From: a virus
Length of the DNA: 29,034 nucleotides
Direction: 5' to 3' (one strand)
Virus record (IMG/VR): IMGVR_UViG_3300046006_002742
Location: 1-29,034 of that record
The position numbers were made by a program, and so were the translations under genes. Each line of letters opens with the position of its first letter. Positions within the stretch are counted from its first letter, which is position 1. A model generated the notes under the pieces. That model did not search any database. It was not told the DNA's origin and worked only from the letters and a program-made list of their open reading frames with translations. Positions 8,745 to 16,283 of the stretch are shown here, in pieces.

Positions 8745-9851
8745 TTACATTCCAAAATCCTTAAAAATATCAGATTCAATAACTATCTTAGGTCCGTTTA
8801 CAAAACTTGTTCCTGCAAGTAAAAAAGACATATCATAATTTGCTGCAGGCAACGAATCGTTTTTATGTTTAGCAAATGAGATCTTGAAATTATCTTGTAT
8901 GTCTTGTGGTATAACTCGTTCATCAAGATAAACTAAAGTGATATTACGTTCAATACGTTTTTTAAGTAACTCGACCGGAGCAGTCTGTTTACAAGTTGCG
9001 GCAATACCGTTAGCAATTTCTAAAGCACGTTCAGGTAAAAGGTAGATATCGTCAATGAATTTTGTACGATTAACGATTTCATAAATCCGTTCTGCTTTGG
9101 CAGGAGTAACTCTGTAAGTTTTATCTTTTGCTTGCCAAGTCCATACAGGTGGTACCGCGTCTCCAGCGTCTCCAGTAATTACTTTACAGAAAATCATATA
9201 TGCAGGATCTATTTCTTCAACAGGAATAGCGTGCATAGCCTCAGCAATTAAATCCTTGTTGCTACCCATATAAGTAGAAGCATCGAATAAATCATAGCTT
9301 TCAGTAGTAAGCCAATTTTTAAATCCAATAGGAGCAACGATCTTACGGTTTTTAGAATTTGGATTAAAGCAAACTATAAAGTTTTTCTCGTTCATGCGAA
9401 CACATTGAGTTAAATCACCATCACCAGTAATAATAATGCTATCTTCACCTTGTTGAAATAAATGATCCGCCCATAAATGCATAAGATCATCACCTTCAGC
9501 GCGATCTTCACGAGAAACAATAAATCCTTTACGAGATAAGATCTCACCGAACTCATTCATCATTTTATAAAACTGGTCCCAGTTAATTTTGGATTCGTCT
9601 TTAGTACGAGTTCCTTTATAATCACCGTCTTCAATGATTACGTCTTTTCTCCATGATCTTGCGTCAATTGTAAAGATGATCTTGTTTGGATTTCCAAAAT
9701 TACGGATTGCGTGCGACATGTCAGTAGCAACTTTTCTCATAAACATGTCTTGGTCTTTTTTGTCATCAAGCAAACGTTTGCCGCCGCCATAACCACCGAA
9801 GATAAACAGTGTTTTGTAGAAAAAGTAATTTCCGTCGAATATTAAATTCAT
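8745..9851 (-). CDS. rnh: RNase H / 5'-3' exonuclease (T4 Rnh-like, FEN1 family)
   Basis: Removes RNA primers and 5' flaps during lagging-strand synthesis. Acidic metal ligands appear in family order: D6 in FDGNYFF, D63 in FTIDARSWRKD, E119-D121-D122 in AEGDDL, D144 and D146 in ITGDGDLTQ, then the helix-hairpin site TGDAGDAVPP (D228, D231). The conserved basic patch RSWRKD and YKGTR (78-82), which contacts the 5' end, is present. It is 368 residues long, about 60 more than T4 RNase H, with extra length in an acidic insertion around 185-220 and at the C-terminus. A promoter-like block shared with two accessory genes lies just upstream. The product probably works with the gp44/gp62 clamp system encoded nearby. 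Confidence 0.92.
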   Translation of the reverse strand: MNLIFDGNYFFYKTLFIFGGYGGGKRLLDDKKDQDMFMRKVATDMSHAIRNFGNPNKIIFTIDARSWRKDVIIEDGDYKGTRTKDESKINWDQFYKMMNEFGEILSRKGFIVSREDRAEGDDLMHLWADHLFQQGEDSIIITGDGDLTQCVRMNEKNFIVCFNPNSKNRKIVAPIGFKNWLTTESYDLFDASTYMGSNKDLIAEAMHAIPVEEIDPAYMIFCKVITGDAGDAVPPVWTWQAKDKTYRVTPAKAERIYEIVNRTKFIDDIYLLPERALEIANGIAATCKQTAPVELLKKRIERNITLVYLDERVIPQDIQDNFKISFAKHKNDSLPAANYDMSFLLAGTSFVNGPKIVIESDIFKDFGM

Positions 9852-9877
9852 AAGTAGTGTATTTATTATTATATGGT

Positions 9878-9910
9878 AAAATTAACCAATAGTTTTCACA
9901 TATGCAAATT
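9878..9910 (-). promoter_or_regulatory. Promoter-like block upstream of RNase H, shared with the prs and NAMPT leaders
   Basis: The plus strand reads AAAATTAACCAATA, then 12 nt, then GCAAATT. Exactly this pair of blocks with the same 12-nt spacing occurs upstream of the PRPP-synthetase gene (16284-16316). It also occurs with two changes in the first block upstream of NAMPT (13908-13940). On the transcribed strand it reads AATTTGC, then N12, then TATTGGTTAATTTT. Three copies in front of three non-virion genes argue for a shared early or middle promoter or an operator. Confidence 0.5.
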
Positions 9911-9930
9911 ATTGTCCAATTATTTTTGCA

Positions 9931-10407
9931 TTATTTTAATTGTTTTATTCTTGACCTTAACGCAGCAATTGCAGTTTCAAAATCATTAAACAGTGGAATG
10001 TTAAATCTGTGACAAACGATTTCAACATTGCCTTTACGATAAAACCCATCAGGACAGCAAACAATTAAATTAGCTTCTTCAGCATGTAGTCCTAATTCTA
10101 ATAAAGTAATTGGTGATTTAGACTCTGGCAAGATATTCATAAAGATTATATCAGCATCTTCCAATTTATCCATTTCCCAATTTACTTGACCGTTAAACTC
10201 TGGATTGGTAGCTCTTTGTTCCCATGAAGAATCCCATTCATCTCTTCGAGGATTAAAGAATGTTACTTCACAATCACTAAGTAGTGCTTGAGTTGCAGTT
10301 TGCCAATCGACAGACGAACCCATATCTATGGAACCAGCTAAAAAAATCCCAGGGTAATGTTCCTGGGATTGTTTAGAGCTAGTAGGTTTAATTACTTGGC
10401 TTTTCAT
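9931..10407 (-). CDS. Nucleoside 2-deoxyribosyltransferase-like protein
   Basis: A 158-residue Rossmann-like protein with the family signature: IFLAGSID (21-28) in the first strand, FNPRRDEWD (51-59), WEMDKLEDADIIFMNI (77-92), and SPITLLELGLH (98-108), in which E104 matches the nucleophilic Glu of N-deoxyribosyltransferases. Known members move deoxyribose between bases or hydrolyse nucleotide N-glycosidic bonds. The substrate here cannot be read from sequence. The first 18 residues (Ser, Lys and Gln-rich) precede the fold. The gene begins 3 nt after SPFH and contains a terminator-like hairpin in its 5' part. Its place at the edge of the NAD/ADP-ribose island makes a nucleotide-salvage or signal-degrading role plausible, but that is inference. 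Confidence 0.8.
   Translation of the reverse strand: MKSQVIKPTSSKQSQEHYPGIFLAGSIDMGSSVDWQTATQALLSDCEVTFFNPRRDEWDSSWEQRATNPEFNGQVNWEMDKLEDADIIFMNILPESKSPITLLELGLHAEEANLIVCCPDGFYRKGNVEIVCHRFNIPLFNDFETAIAALRSRIKQLK
10340..10370 (-). terminator. Strong intrinsic-terminator-like hairpin inside the deoxyribosyltransferase gene
   Basis: On the transcribed strand AATCCCAGG pairs perfectly with CCTGGGATT around an 8-nt loop and is followed at once by seven T (part of the last arm). It lies about 12-22 codons into the deoxyribosyltransferase frame, 40-70 nt after the end of the SPFH gene. It therefore looks like the terminator of the NAMPT-SPFH transcript, or an attenuator for the gene that contains it. 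Confidence 0.7.
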
Positions 10408-10410
10408 ATA

Positions 10411-12306
10411 TTACGATTGAGCTGGTTTTTCACCTTTAGCAACTTTTTCAGTTTTCACTGGTTCAGTTACAGCAGGTTTGGTTTTCTCTTGTACTCTGTT
10501 TAACAATTCCATTCCAAGTAATCCAGAGATTGGACCGTTGGCACCATCACCGCCTGAGATTAAAATCTCTGGGATAATTTTGATGTTGTTAATACCGATA
10601 GACTCAACTACCTTTAATTGCCCAAAGTTATCAGCGCCCATTGCTTGTACTTGTTTCTCGTACGCTTCAGCGGTAGCCTTACCGATTGCTTCAATTTTAC
10701 CAGCCTCTGCTTTACCGTTAACATCAGTTTCATATGCAGCAGCCTCGGCGTTTAATTTTTTGGCTTTGGCCTGAGCACCTGCCTTAAGCTCCATAGATTT
10801 AGCTTCACCTTCCGCTTCCTTAACTTTAGTTTGAGCAACACGGTCGGCAATCATAACTGATTGTTCTGCCTTCACGATTTCAGGCTGCATGTCAGCAAGG
10901 GCTCTTGCAGAAGCAAGTTTTTGTTTTTCTTCCTGAGCTTTTTGTTGCACGTTAAAGGTTTCTTGTTCTTCCTGAGCAATCTTACGGTCAGTTAACGTTT
11001 TCATCAATGATTCAGGCGGAGTAATATCTCCAATCAAAGTATCCACGGCATGTACGTTATATTCATCAAGTACCTTAGAGATTGATTCCTTAGCAGCGTT
11101 CTGTCTGTTTTGACGAGTAGTTAAGAAAGCAATAACGTCAGAGTCCTGAGCAGAGTTACGGAAGTAGTTACCAATTGTTGGTTCAAGAACTTGAGATACA
11201 AGATTCTGCATAGAACCGAAACGGGCAATTACCTTTGGTGCCTCAGTTGATGGTATGTGGATAATCTGTGATACGTCAAGATTAAAAGGGAAACCATCTT
11301 TAGATCTTACGGTAATTGTTGATAATCCTTTATCCAAGTTGTGTGATTCAGTTCGAGCATTTGCCCAGTTAAGAACCAAGTTTGTAGTTGGAACCACCTC
11401 AATTTTATGAGTGTACGGATTGATTGCGTATTTACCTGGGTCAAGCGGAGTAATACATACACCTTTTTGTCCTTTCTTAACAATGTTACCGTGTTTAAAT
11501 GTTGCACCGGTTGTATCCTCACCTTCATCACCTACATAAGATATGATAACACCTACATGACCGATAGGAATTTGCGTCATAGCAACTTTTTCAATCTCAA
11601 CCGCCCAAGGGTTAAACGAATAGTTACCAGCTTGTACTACCTGTATCTGCAAACCACGTTGACCACCTGCATCTAAGAATTTATCAAAATCTTGATAGTT
11701 GTTATGTCCTGTTATAACAGAACCAGCGATTGATCCTTGTTCAAGTGGTGTACCGTCAAGCGCTGTAATAATTCCGACAGATCCATCTTCAATATTTGTA
11801 ATGTCAGCAGCAGAGATTTCAAATAAGTGTGTGTTAATACGATAAACTCCGTTATTTAAGTAACCCACCTGTTTACCTCTTTGGCCGCCATTAGTTAAAA
11901 ATTCTCGAGCATTTTGGAAGTTATCAGAATCAACGTGACGAGCTAAGATAGCACCAGTTGGTAGCTGTGCTCCATCTTTTGAAGATAGTAATCCAATTTT
12001 ACCTTTTGGTATAACCGTTAGCGGTGCTTGGTCAATTGCATATTGCCAAGGCCAGTAGAACCAATAAAGACCCGGTGCCAATGTATCTGCTTGATACCCT
12101 GGTTCCCCGTTAAGAGCAATAATCTTACCGTCTGGTAAACTTTTGTTTGCGCCAAACAAGACGAATTTCTTGGTTACTAAACCAATTTTGTCTTCGGGGA
12201 TTATTACCATACCGAAGAATACTCGAAGAGTGAACTTGTAAAAAATTGTTGCTAAGATAGGTAACAAGACCCAGGCATAGCTAAAAAGCGTAGAAACTAA
12301 TTCCAT
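10411..12306 (-). CDS. SPFH/Band 7 (flotillin-like) membrane protein
   Basis: A 631-residue member of the SPFH superfamily. One N-terminal transmembrane helix (about 5-35) is followed by four related repeats (about 35-100, 100-168, 172-245, 246-312). Each contains an IGLV/VGII strand and a late PGLYW/GVYRIN/GNYSFNP/GKYAINP element. Repeats 2 and 3 share the xNFQxARxFLxxGGQRG-type segment. A Band 7 domain (about 330-450) is followed by an Ala/Glu/Lys coiled coil (440-555, many EAEG, KAEA and NAEA units) and a Gly-rich C-terminus. This matches large bacterial flotillin-like proteins that form membrane-associated oligomers, suggesting capture from a host. The gene lies 43 nt downstream of NAMPT, probably on the same transcript. 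Its role in the phage is unknown; organising the infected-cell membrane or modulating host lysis or defence is speculation. Confidence 0.88.
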   Translation of the reverse strand: MELVSTLFSYAWVLLPILATIFYKFTLRVFFGMVIIPEDKIGLVTKKFVLFGANKSLPDGKIIALNGEPGYQADTLAPGLYWFYWPWQYAIDQAPLTVIPKGKIGLLSSKDGAQLPTGAILARHVDSDNFQNAREFLTNGGQRGKQVGYLNNGVYRINTHLFEISAADITNIEDGSVGIITALDGTPLEQGSIAGSVITGHNNYQDFDKFLDAGGQRGLQIQVVQAGNYSFNPWAVEIEKVAMTQIPIGHVGVIISYVGDEGEDTTGATFKHGNIVKKGQKGVCITPLDPGKYAINPYTHKIEVVPTTNLVLNWANARTESHNLDKGLSTITVRSKDGFPFNLDVSQIIHIPSTEAPKVIARFGSMQNLVSQVLEPTIGNYFRNSAQDSDVIAFLTTRQNRQNAAKESISKVLDEYNVHAVDTLIGDITPPESLMKTLTDRKIAQEEQETFNVQQKAQEEKQKLASARALADMQPEIVKAEQSVMIADRVAQTKVKEAEGEAKSMELKAGAQAKAKKLNAEAAAYETDVNGKAEAGKIEAIGKATAEAYEKQVQAMGADNFGQLKVVESIGINNIKIIPEILISGGDGANGPISGLLGMELLNRVQEKTKPAVTEPVKTEKVAKGEKPAQS

Positions 12307-12349
12307 GTTTAAAAAAGTGTTAATGAATAATTAAAGTTAAAATTTATTT

Positions 12350-13879
12350 TTAGATAGCAGATAATTCGTTAACCTTAGCTCTGATTGCTGTCAAAGTAGT
12401 TTGGTTATGGAAGTTTCCGTTTTCGTATATTGTTTGTAATAAACCAGAGTTCTCTTGAGCATCAGTACATTGTGTTTGTACAACGTATACGCCGTTTGCC
12501 TCAATCACAGCACATTTACCTTTTAATGATTTTTTTGTTCCATCATCAGTTACAGGTTCTTTGTAGATGTTATGAGCATTTCCGTTTTCTTGGAACCAAG
12601 CACCTTTTGCAGCGTACCCAAAGGTATCACGTGTAGTGAATTGGTATGTGAATGAACCTACACCTAATACGATATTAGTTGAAGCAAATCCTTTAGCTTC
12701 CAATCTTGTGTAGATTTCAATTTGACGGTCAAGTGTAATTGAATCTCCATAGATTGCTCCAATGTGAGAGTCTAATACTTTGTAACCTTGAGCATTAATG
12801 GTGCCACCGAATGTTTCCCATAAGCACTCAATTAATCCTTTGGTATAAAACTCTGGATAACCGGCTCTTAATTCTTGTTCGGTTAATTCAGTTCTTCCGT
12901 GCCCACAAAGAATTTCCACTGGATCACCTGAGTCAGGACGAATTACAAGTTTACCTGCGCGGTTCATAATTAAATCTTTTTGGTTGTAGCAGAAACCGCC
13001 TGGACCTGGTTTAGCAACCAAGGTTACATCAAAGGTGTCGGCAACCATTGAGAAGATACCTTCGTTAAAATCCGTTAACCAATCCACCATCATTTGTTCC
13101 TCACCTACAGTAAAGATTTTAGTAGTTGACACAGAGTGCTCAGAAGCATTTACCGAAGCTATGCAAACTTCATCCTCAGATTCATCATAGAAATAACGAG
13201 ATGCTGGAATTACCACGATTGAGTCAGAACCCATAAAAGAAAAGGCATGACCAAGACCAGATGATAAACTATCCCAAGGAGATAATCCACGGGCTGAGAA
13301 ATCATGGCATAAGTAAGGAATTAACCAAGCATTTGCAGGGTCAGTTTTAGTTACCCATTTTACAAGGTTTCTACGATACTGTAATGCAATGGTTGCAGAA
13401 GTAGCTGGTTTCCATGCTAAAGATGAAATGATTGTTTCAAGATACAATGTTAACCAGGCAAAACCAGGCACAGTGTTAATGAAAGTCATATGAGGAATAT
13501 TTGCGTCTGTCTCAATTCCTTCAGGTAAGGCTTTAATTTTAATAGGCAAGTATCCTAAATCATGTAGTGCTTCAAAGTGCGAAGCATCATATGGCATACC
13601 TAAGTATTTTGCCATGTCAGTTCCAAATTTGGTTGCAGTTTCTTTTGGCATGTCAAAGAAATTCTCTTGCCATTCAGCGTGTAACCAACGAACAGTTAAT
13701 TGATGACCAATAGAAAGAATTTTGTTAATTCCTTTTGGCGCATGTTTTGTACTTCTTGGGATCCAAGTTCCGTATAAGAAATCCGTGCCTGGAGCAAGCA
13801 TTCTTTTATGCCCAACTTTATATCCATCAGAATAATAAGGAGCAGGGGCTCTAAACGATTTTTGTAACTTAGTTATCAT
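12350..13879 (-). CDS. nadV: Nicotinamide phosphoribosyltransferase-like enzyme (NAMPT/NadV family)
   Basis: Joins nicotinamide to a phosphoribosyl donor in NAD+ salvage. The 509 residues show the family landmarks: YYSDGYKVGH (15-24), HDFSARG (192-198), NASEHS with H249 aligning to the phosphorylated His247 of human NAMPT, VADTFDV (D281), IRPDSGDP (313-320) and YGDS (377-380). The loop corresponding to human GSGGGLLQ reads GVGSFTYQ (406-413), so two of the glycines that contact the donor phosphate are replaced by Ser and Phe. Other features look intact. The gene is preceded by a 59-bp element also found before the PRPP-synthetase-like gene, implying co-regulation. It may act as a classical NAMPT. 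Alternatively it may be the nicotinamide ADP-ribosyl transferase of a NARP1-type pathway, which shares this fold. Sequence reading cannot decide. Confidence 0.93.
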   Translation of the reverse strand: MITKLQKSFRAPAPYYSDGYKVGHKRMLAPGTDFLYGTWIPRSTKHAPKGINKILSIGHQLTVRWLHAEWQENFFDMPKETATKFGTDMAKYLGMPYDASHFEALHDLGYLPIKIKALPEGIETDANIPHMTFINTVPGFAWLTLYLETIISSLAWKPATSATIALQYRRNLVKWVTKTDPANAWLIPYLCHDFSARGLSPWDSLSSGLGHAFSFMGSDSIVVIPASRYFYDESEDEVCIASVNASEHSVSTTKIFTVGEEQMMVDWLTDFNEGIFSMVADTFDVTLVAKPGPGGFCYNQKDLIMNRAGKLVIRPDSGDPVEILCGHGRTELTEQELRAGYPEFYTKGLIECLWETFGGTINAQGYKVLDSHIGAIYGDSITLDRQIEIYTRLEAKGFASTNIVLGVGSFTYQFTTRDTFGYAAKGAWFQENGNAHNIYKEPVTDDGTKKSLKGKCAVIEANGVYVVQTQCTDAQENSGLLQTIYENGNFHNQTTLTAIRAKVNELSAI

Positions 13880-13907
13880 AATTTATATTTGTTTTTAATT
13901 ATAGAGC

Positions 13908-13966
13908 AAATTTAACCAAAATAAAGAAGCAAAGCAAATATTTTGGTAAAAAGTTATTAACAATTA
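13908..13966 (-). repeat. 59-bp intergenic element, copy A (upstream of NAMPT)
   Basis: It aligns without gaps to 16284-16342, with 50 of 59 identical bases by my count. It spans from the stop codon of the NADAR gene into the NAMPT leader. The best-conserved parts are AAAGAAGCAAAGCAAAT (13923-13939) and AAGTTATTAACAATTA (13951-13966). In this copy a perfect 9-bp inverted repeat, ACCAAAATA/TATTTTGGT (13915-13923 and 13939-13947), brackets the central block. On the transcribed strand TAAATTTG at 13915-13908 fits the Bacteroidota TAnnTTTG element. It is probably a promoter/operator. Confidence 0.7.
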
Positions 13967-14437
13967 TATAAGTTCTTGTTTAACTATTGTAATTGCTTGG
14001 CCTAAAAGATTAAGTCCTTTCCAACACATAGGGTGCTCGACATTAGGATCGTCTTCAGCCATACCGATACCCCAGATATTATCAAGTGGTGATGCCTCAA
14101 CCATGATTCGTTTACCTGTAAGTAATAGCGCAGCTTTAAGATCACTGTTTTGAGAAAACTTAAAGTAGTTTCCTTTAATTACAATACCTAAGGAAACTTT
14201 ATCCCAAACACTTTTGTCAAAGTTTCTAATCATACGGCCGTATTTCTTTTGCTCTCTTGGATTAGTTTCTTCCATTATAAGTTTAGCAATTTCCGTGTCA
14301 CCAAACGTTAAGGCTTTTTGGTGCATCATATATTGTTCACATGAATTGTAAGTGATACCGTCAATAGTCATATTTGCTTTATGCCATTGAGAGTAAATAC
14401 CATTCCAGAAGAATACATATTTATTTGTAGTTTTCAT
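13964..14437 (-). CDS. NADAR-domain protein (YbiA/DUF1768 family)
   Basis: A 157-residue single-domain protein with the NADAR signature: FFWNGIYSQWHKA (9-21), SCEQYMMHQKALTFGD (32-47, containing the conserved Glu E34), VEASPLDNIWGIGM (113-126) and WKGLNLLGQAI (139-149). Members are N-glycosidases acting on riboflavin intermediates or ADP-ribose derivatives. Some remove ADP-ribose from guanine in DNA and oppose DarT-type toxins. The gene ends a tightly coupled run behind the prs-like and macrodomain genes, starting 1 nt after a 62-codon gene. Together with the macrodomain protein this suggests ADP-ribose removal or recycling. The precise substrate is inferred from context only. Confidence 0.88.
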   Translation of the reverse strand: MKTTNKYVFFWNGIYSQWHKANMTIDGITYNSCEQYMMHQKALTFGDTEIAKLIMEETNPREQKKYGRMIRNFDKSVWDKVSLGIVIKGNYFKFSQNSDLKAALLLTGKRIMVEASPLDNIWGIGMAEDDPNVEHPMCWKGLNLLGQAITIVKQELI

Positions 14438-14438
14438 T

Positions 14439-14627
14439 TTAGTTTTGTGGTTTACGTTCTTTTAATAATAGTTGTTTAGCTCGTTCAAATAAAGTATCAA
14501 AATATTCTCCGAATTTTTCATCAGCAACTACTTTATCAAAAAAATCATTGAAGCACAGAGGCTCTGTAGTTTCTGATACGTAAATGGTGTATGCTCTTTC
14601 AAATATTAATTCTCCTTGAGGACCCAT
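14439..14627 (-). CDS. Small unknown protein in the ADP-ribose operon
   Basis: A 62-residue protein, acidic in the middle with a basic C-terminus, probably two or three helices (FNDFFDKVVADEKFGEYFD, then FERAKQLLLKERK). No family is recognised. The start codon overlaps the macrodomain stop (TAATG) and the next gene follows after 1 nt, so it is translated as part of the operon. The tight packing supports a real gene. It could be an adaptor for its enzyme neighbours, but nothing in the sequence shows this. Confidence 0.7.
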   Translation of the reverse strand: MGPQGELIFERAYTIYVSETTEPLCFNDFFDKVVADEKFGEYFDTLFERAKQLLLKERKPQN

Positions 14628-15349
14628 TATTGTGGTAAGATTACGATTGTTACTTTACAATCAATTAATTCTGTTTGAATAATTTTTTTAATTCTGTCCC
14701 AATCTCCGCCAGCAAGACCAGCGCCAATTTTAGGAAGACCAATATGTTTACCTTTAAAGGCTACATTCATCTTTCTCATGCACATTGTGATTGCTTCATA
14801 ATCCACAGGTTTGGCAACACCGTCTTTATGATTAGCACCGTAGTTATATTGTGTATAAGCATTCACAACGATTAAATCTTTAACATCAGGTTGACCTGGT
14901 GATTTTGAGTTCATTGGAATGGCGAGGCCGTCTTCTTTAACGTATGGATGTTTAAACCATAGATACATATGTTGATAATCAATGTTACCAAGTTTATTGA
15001 TGTCACCGCGGTTTTTAGTTTTTACCACATATTCATTCCCATGATCATCGTACTCTGGATATTCAGTTATTTCTAAGTTAAACTGATTTGCACCAAATTC
15101 TCTTGCCATGTGTGGAGCAATTCCTGCGCCCATTGTGCAAAAGCAATTACAACCGTGAGCAATAACATCAAACTCACCTTGCTTTGCTAACGTAATAAGA
15201 TTACCTGTAACCTCAGAGTATCTTGCTTTTAATTTTGCTTCCGCAGCTAAGTCAGTAAATGGAGATTCTTGACACATGTCTTCTTTGCAAATACCAGTGC
15301 AAGGGCCATGTTCACAATACCAACAGTGGAGTCCAATACCTATTCCCAT
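14627..15349 (-). CDS. Macrodomain protein with Cys-rich N-terminus (ADP-ribose binding/hydrolysis)
   Basis: Residues 45-240 form a macrodomain: VTGNLI (47-52), HGCNCFCTMGAGIA (65-78) as the first ADP-ribose loop, a mid-region ending VVNAYTQYNYG (161-171), and GLPKIGAGLAGGDWDRI (204-220) as the phosphate loop. Such domains bind ADP-ribose and many remove it from protein or DNA, or process ADP-ribose-1''-phosphate. The DarG/TARG1-type Lys expected in an MGKG loop is Ala here (TMGAG), so catalysis may differ. The first 26 residues hold five cysteines (9, 12, 17, 21, 26) in a pattern that could bind a metal. The start overlaps the prs-like stop as TAATG, indicating coupled translation. The N-terminal extension is unusual for the family. 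Confidence 0.88.
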   Translation of the reverse strand: MGIGIGLHCWYCEHGPCTGICKEDMCQESPFTDLAAEAKLKARYSEVTGNLITLAKQGEFDVIAHGCNCFCTMGAGIAPHMAREFGANQFNLEITEYPEYDDHGNEYVVKTKNRGDINKLGNIDYQHMYLWFKHPYVKEDGLAIPMNSKSPGQPDVKDLIVVNAYTQYNYGANHKDGVAKPVDYEAITMCMRKMNVAFKGKHIGLPKIGAGLAGGDWDRIKKIIQTELIDCKVTIVILPQ

Positions 15350-16263
15350 TAGAATACGTTATAAACGTTAAGTTTATGTAATTCATTATCGTTTTGGATT
15401 GAGAACTCTGGATCATTCTCAGGACGGATTGAATTAGTTGTATAGATACCGTCAAAAAGTTTATTTAATTCCTTTAGACCGCTTGAAAAGATACCGTGTG
15501 TGATTACTAATGTTATAGTATCATTTGTTTGTGCCTGTGGTCTAACTGTACGAATTGCTTTTGCTAATTCTATAAAGGTTCTTCCACCATCACAGATATC
15601 ATCAACGATTAGAAAATGTTTAGCAACATTTTGTGTAGATAAGCCAGGTACGTCAGTATGAGTGATTTTTCCTGTTTTGATATCTCTGTGTTTAGATGCA
15701 ACAACGATATCTTCAATACCAAATTGTTCAGCAACATCATAGATCTTTTTCAGAGCACCAGCATCAGGAGAGACAAGAGTAACTTGTTTACATTTTTCTT
15801 TAAATGTAATTGCTGCAGATGAGCTCTTAACGATTGCGTGACTAACCAAAACATGATTAGAAGTTTTCTTGTAGTTATTTAAACATGCCTCAAGAACATC
15901 GGAATGAGGATCCAATACATGCACCTCAGTAAAATTCTGAGCATTAATAATTGGGCAGATTACTGTCTTAAGATAATTAGAAGCTCCTTCTAGAAATTTT
16001 CTATCTGATCTTGCACCTAAGAAGTACGGAACATATAAGTAAACTTGTTTTGCACCCATTTCAAGCAAGGCTTGGTTTGCGCAAATGATTAATTCTAAAT
16101 CACGAAACGAGTTTAATCTTGATTTGATTTCTACGTTTTTGATTTTAGTACTGAACGAATAGCCTTTAGGTTCAATCGTAATAGATTGTTGACCGTCAGG
16201 AAAATTTGAGATTTTAAAATCGATGTCAGATTTCTCAGGATCTGCTAAATTAAGTATGTTCAT
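15349..16263 (-). CDS. prs: Ribose-phosphate pyrophosphokinase-like enzyme (Prs family)
   Basis: A 304-residue PRPP-synthetase homologue of near-normal length (bacterial Prs is about 315). Visible motifs are FPDGQ (21-25), YFLGARSDRK (80-89) for ATP, DPHSD (118-122), SPDAGALKK (165-173), KHRD of the catalytic flexible loop (191-194) and the PRPP-type loop VDDICDGGRT (220-229). Canonical Prs makes PRPP from ribose-5-phosphate and ATP, the donor needed by NAMPT. In the phage NARP1 pathway a homologue of this family instead pyrophosphorylates ADP-ribose. The gene heads a coupled operon with macrodomain, small unknown and NADAR genes. Its leader carries the same element as NAMPT. Substrate choice cannot be told from motifs alone. 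Confidence 0.93.
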   Translation of the reverse strand: MNILNLADPEKSDIDFKISNFPDGQQSITIEPKGYSFSTKIKNVEIKSRLNSFRDLELIICANQALLEMGAKQVYLYVPYFLGARSDRKFLEGASNYLKTVICPIINAQNFTEVHVLDPHSDVLEACLNNYKKTSNHVLVSHAIVKSSSAAITFKEKCKQVTLVSPDAGALKKIYDVAEQFGIEDIVVASKHRDIKTGKITHTDVPGLSTQNVAKHFLIVDDICDGGRTFIELAKAIRTVRPQAQTNDTITLVITHGIFSSGLKELNKLFDGIYTTNSIRPENDPEFSIQNDNELHKLNVYNVF

Positions 16264-16283
16264 ATAGTTTTTATTTGATAGTT

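Noticed and set aside
14627-14629. DarG-type antitoxin call for the macrodomain protein
   Set aside because: The MGKG lysine is Ala, the C-terminal DarG domain is absent and there is no DarT gene nearby. Only a general macrodomain call is supported.
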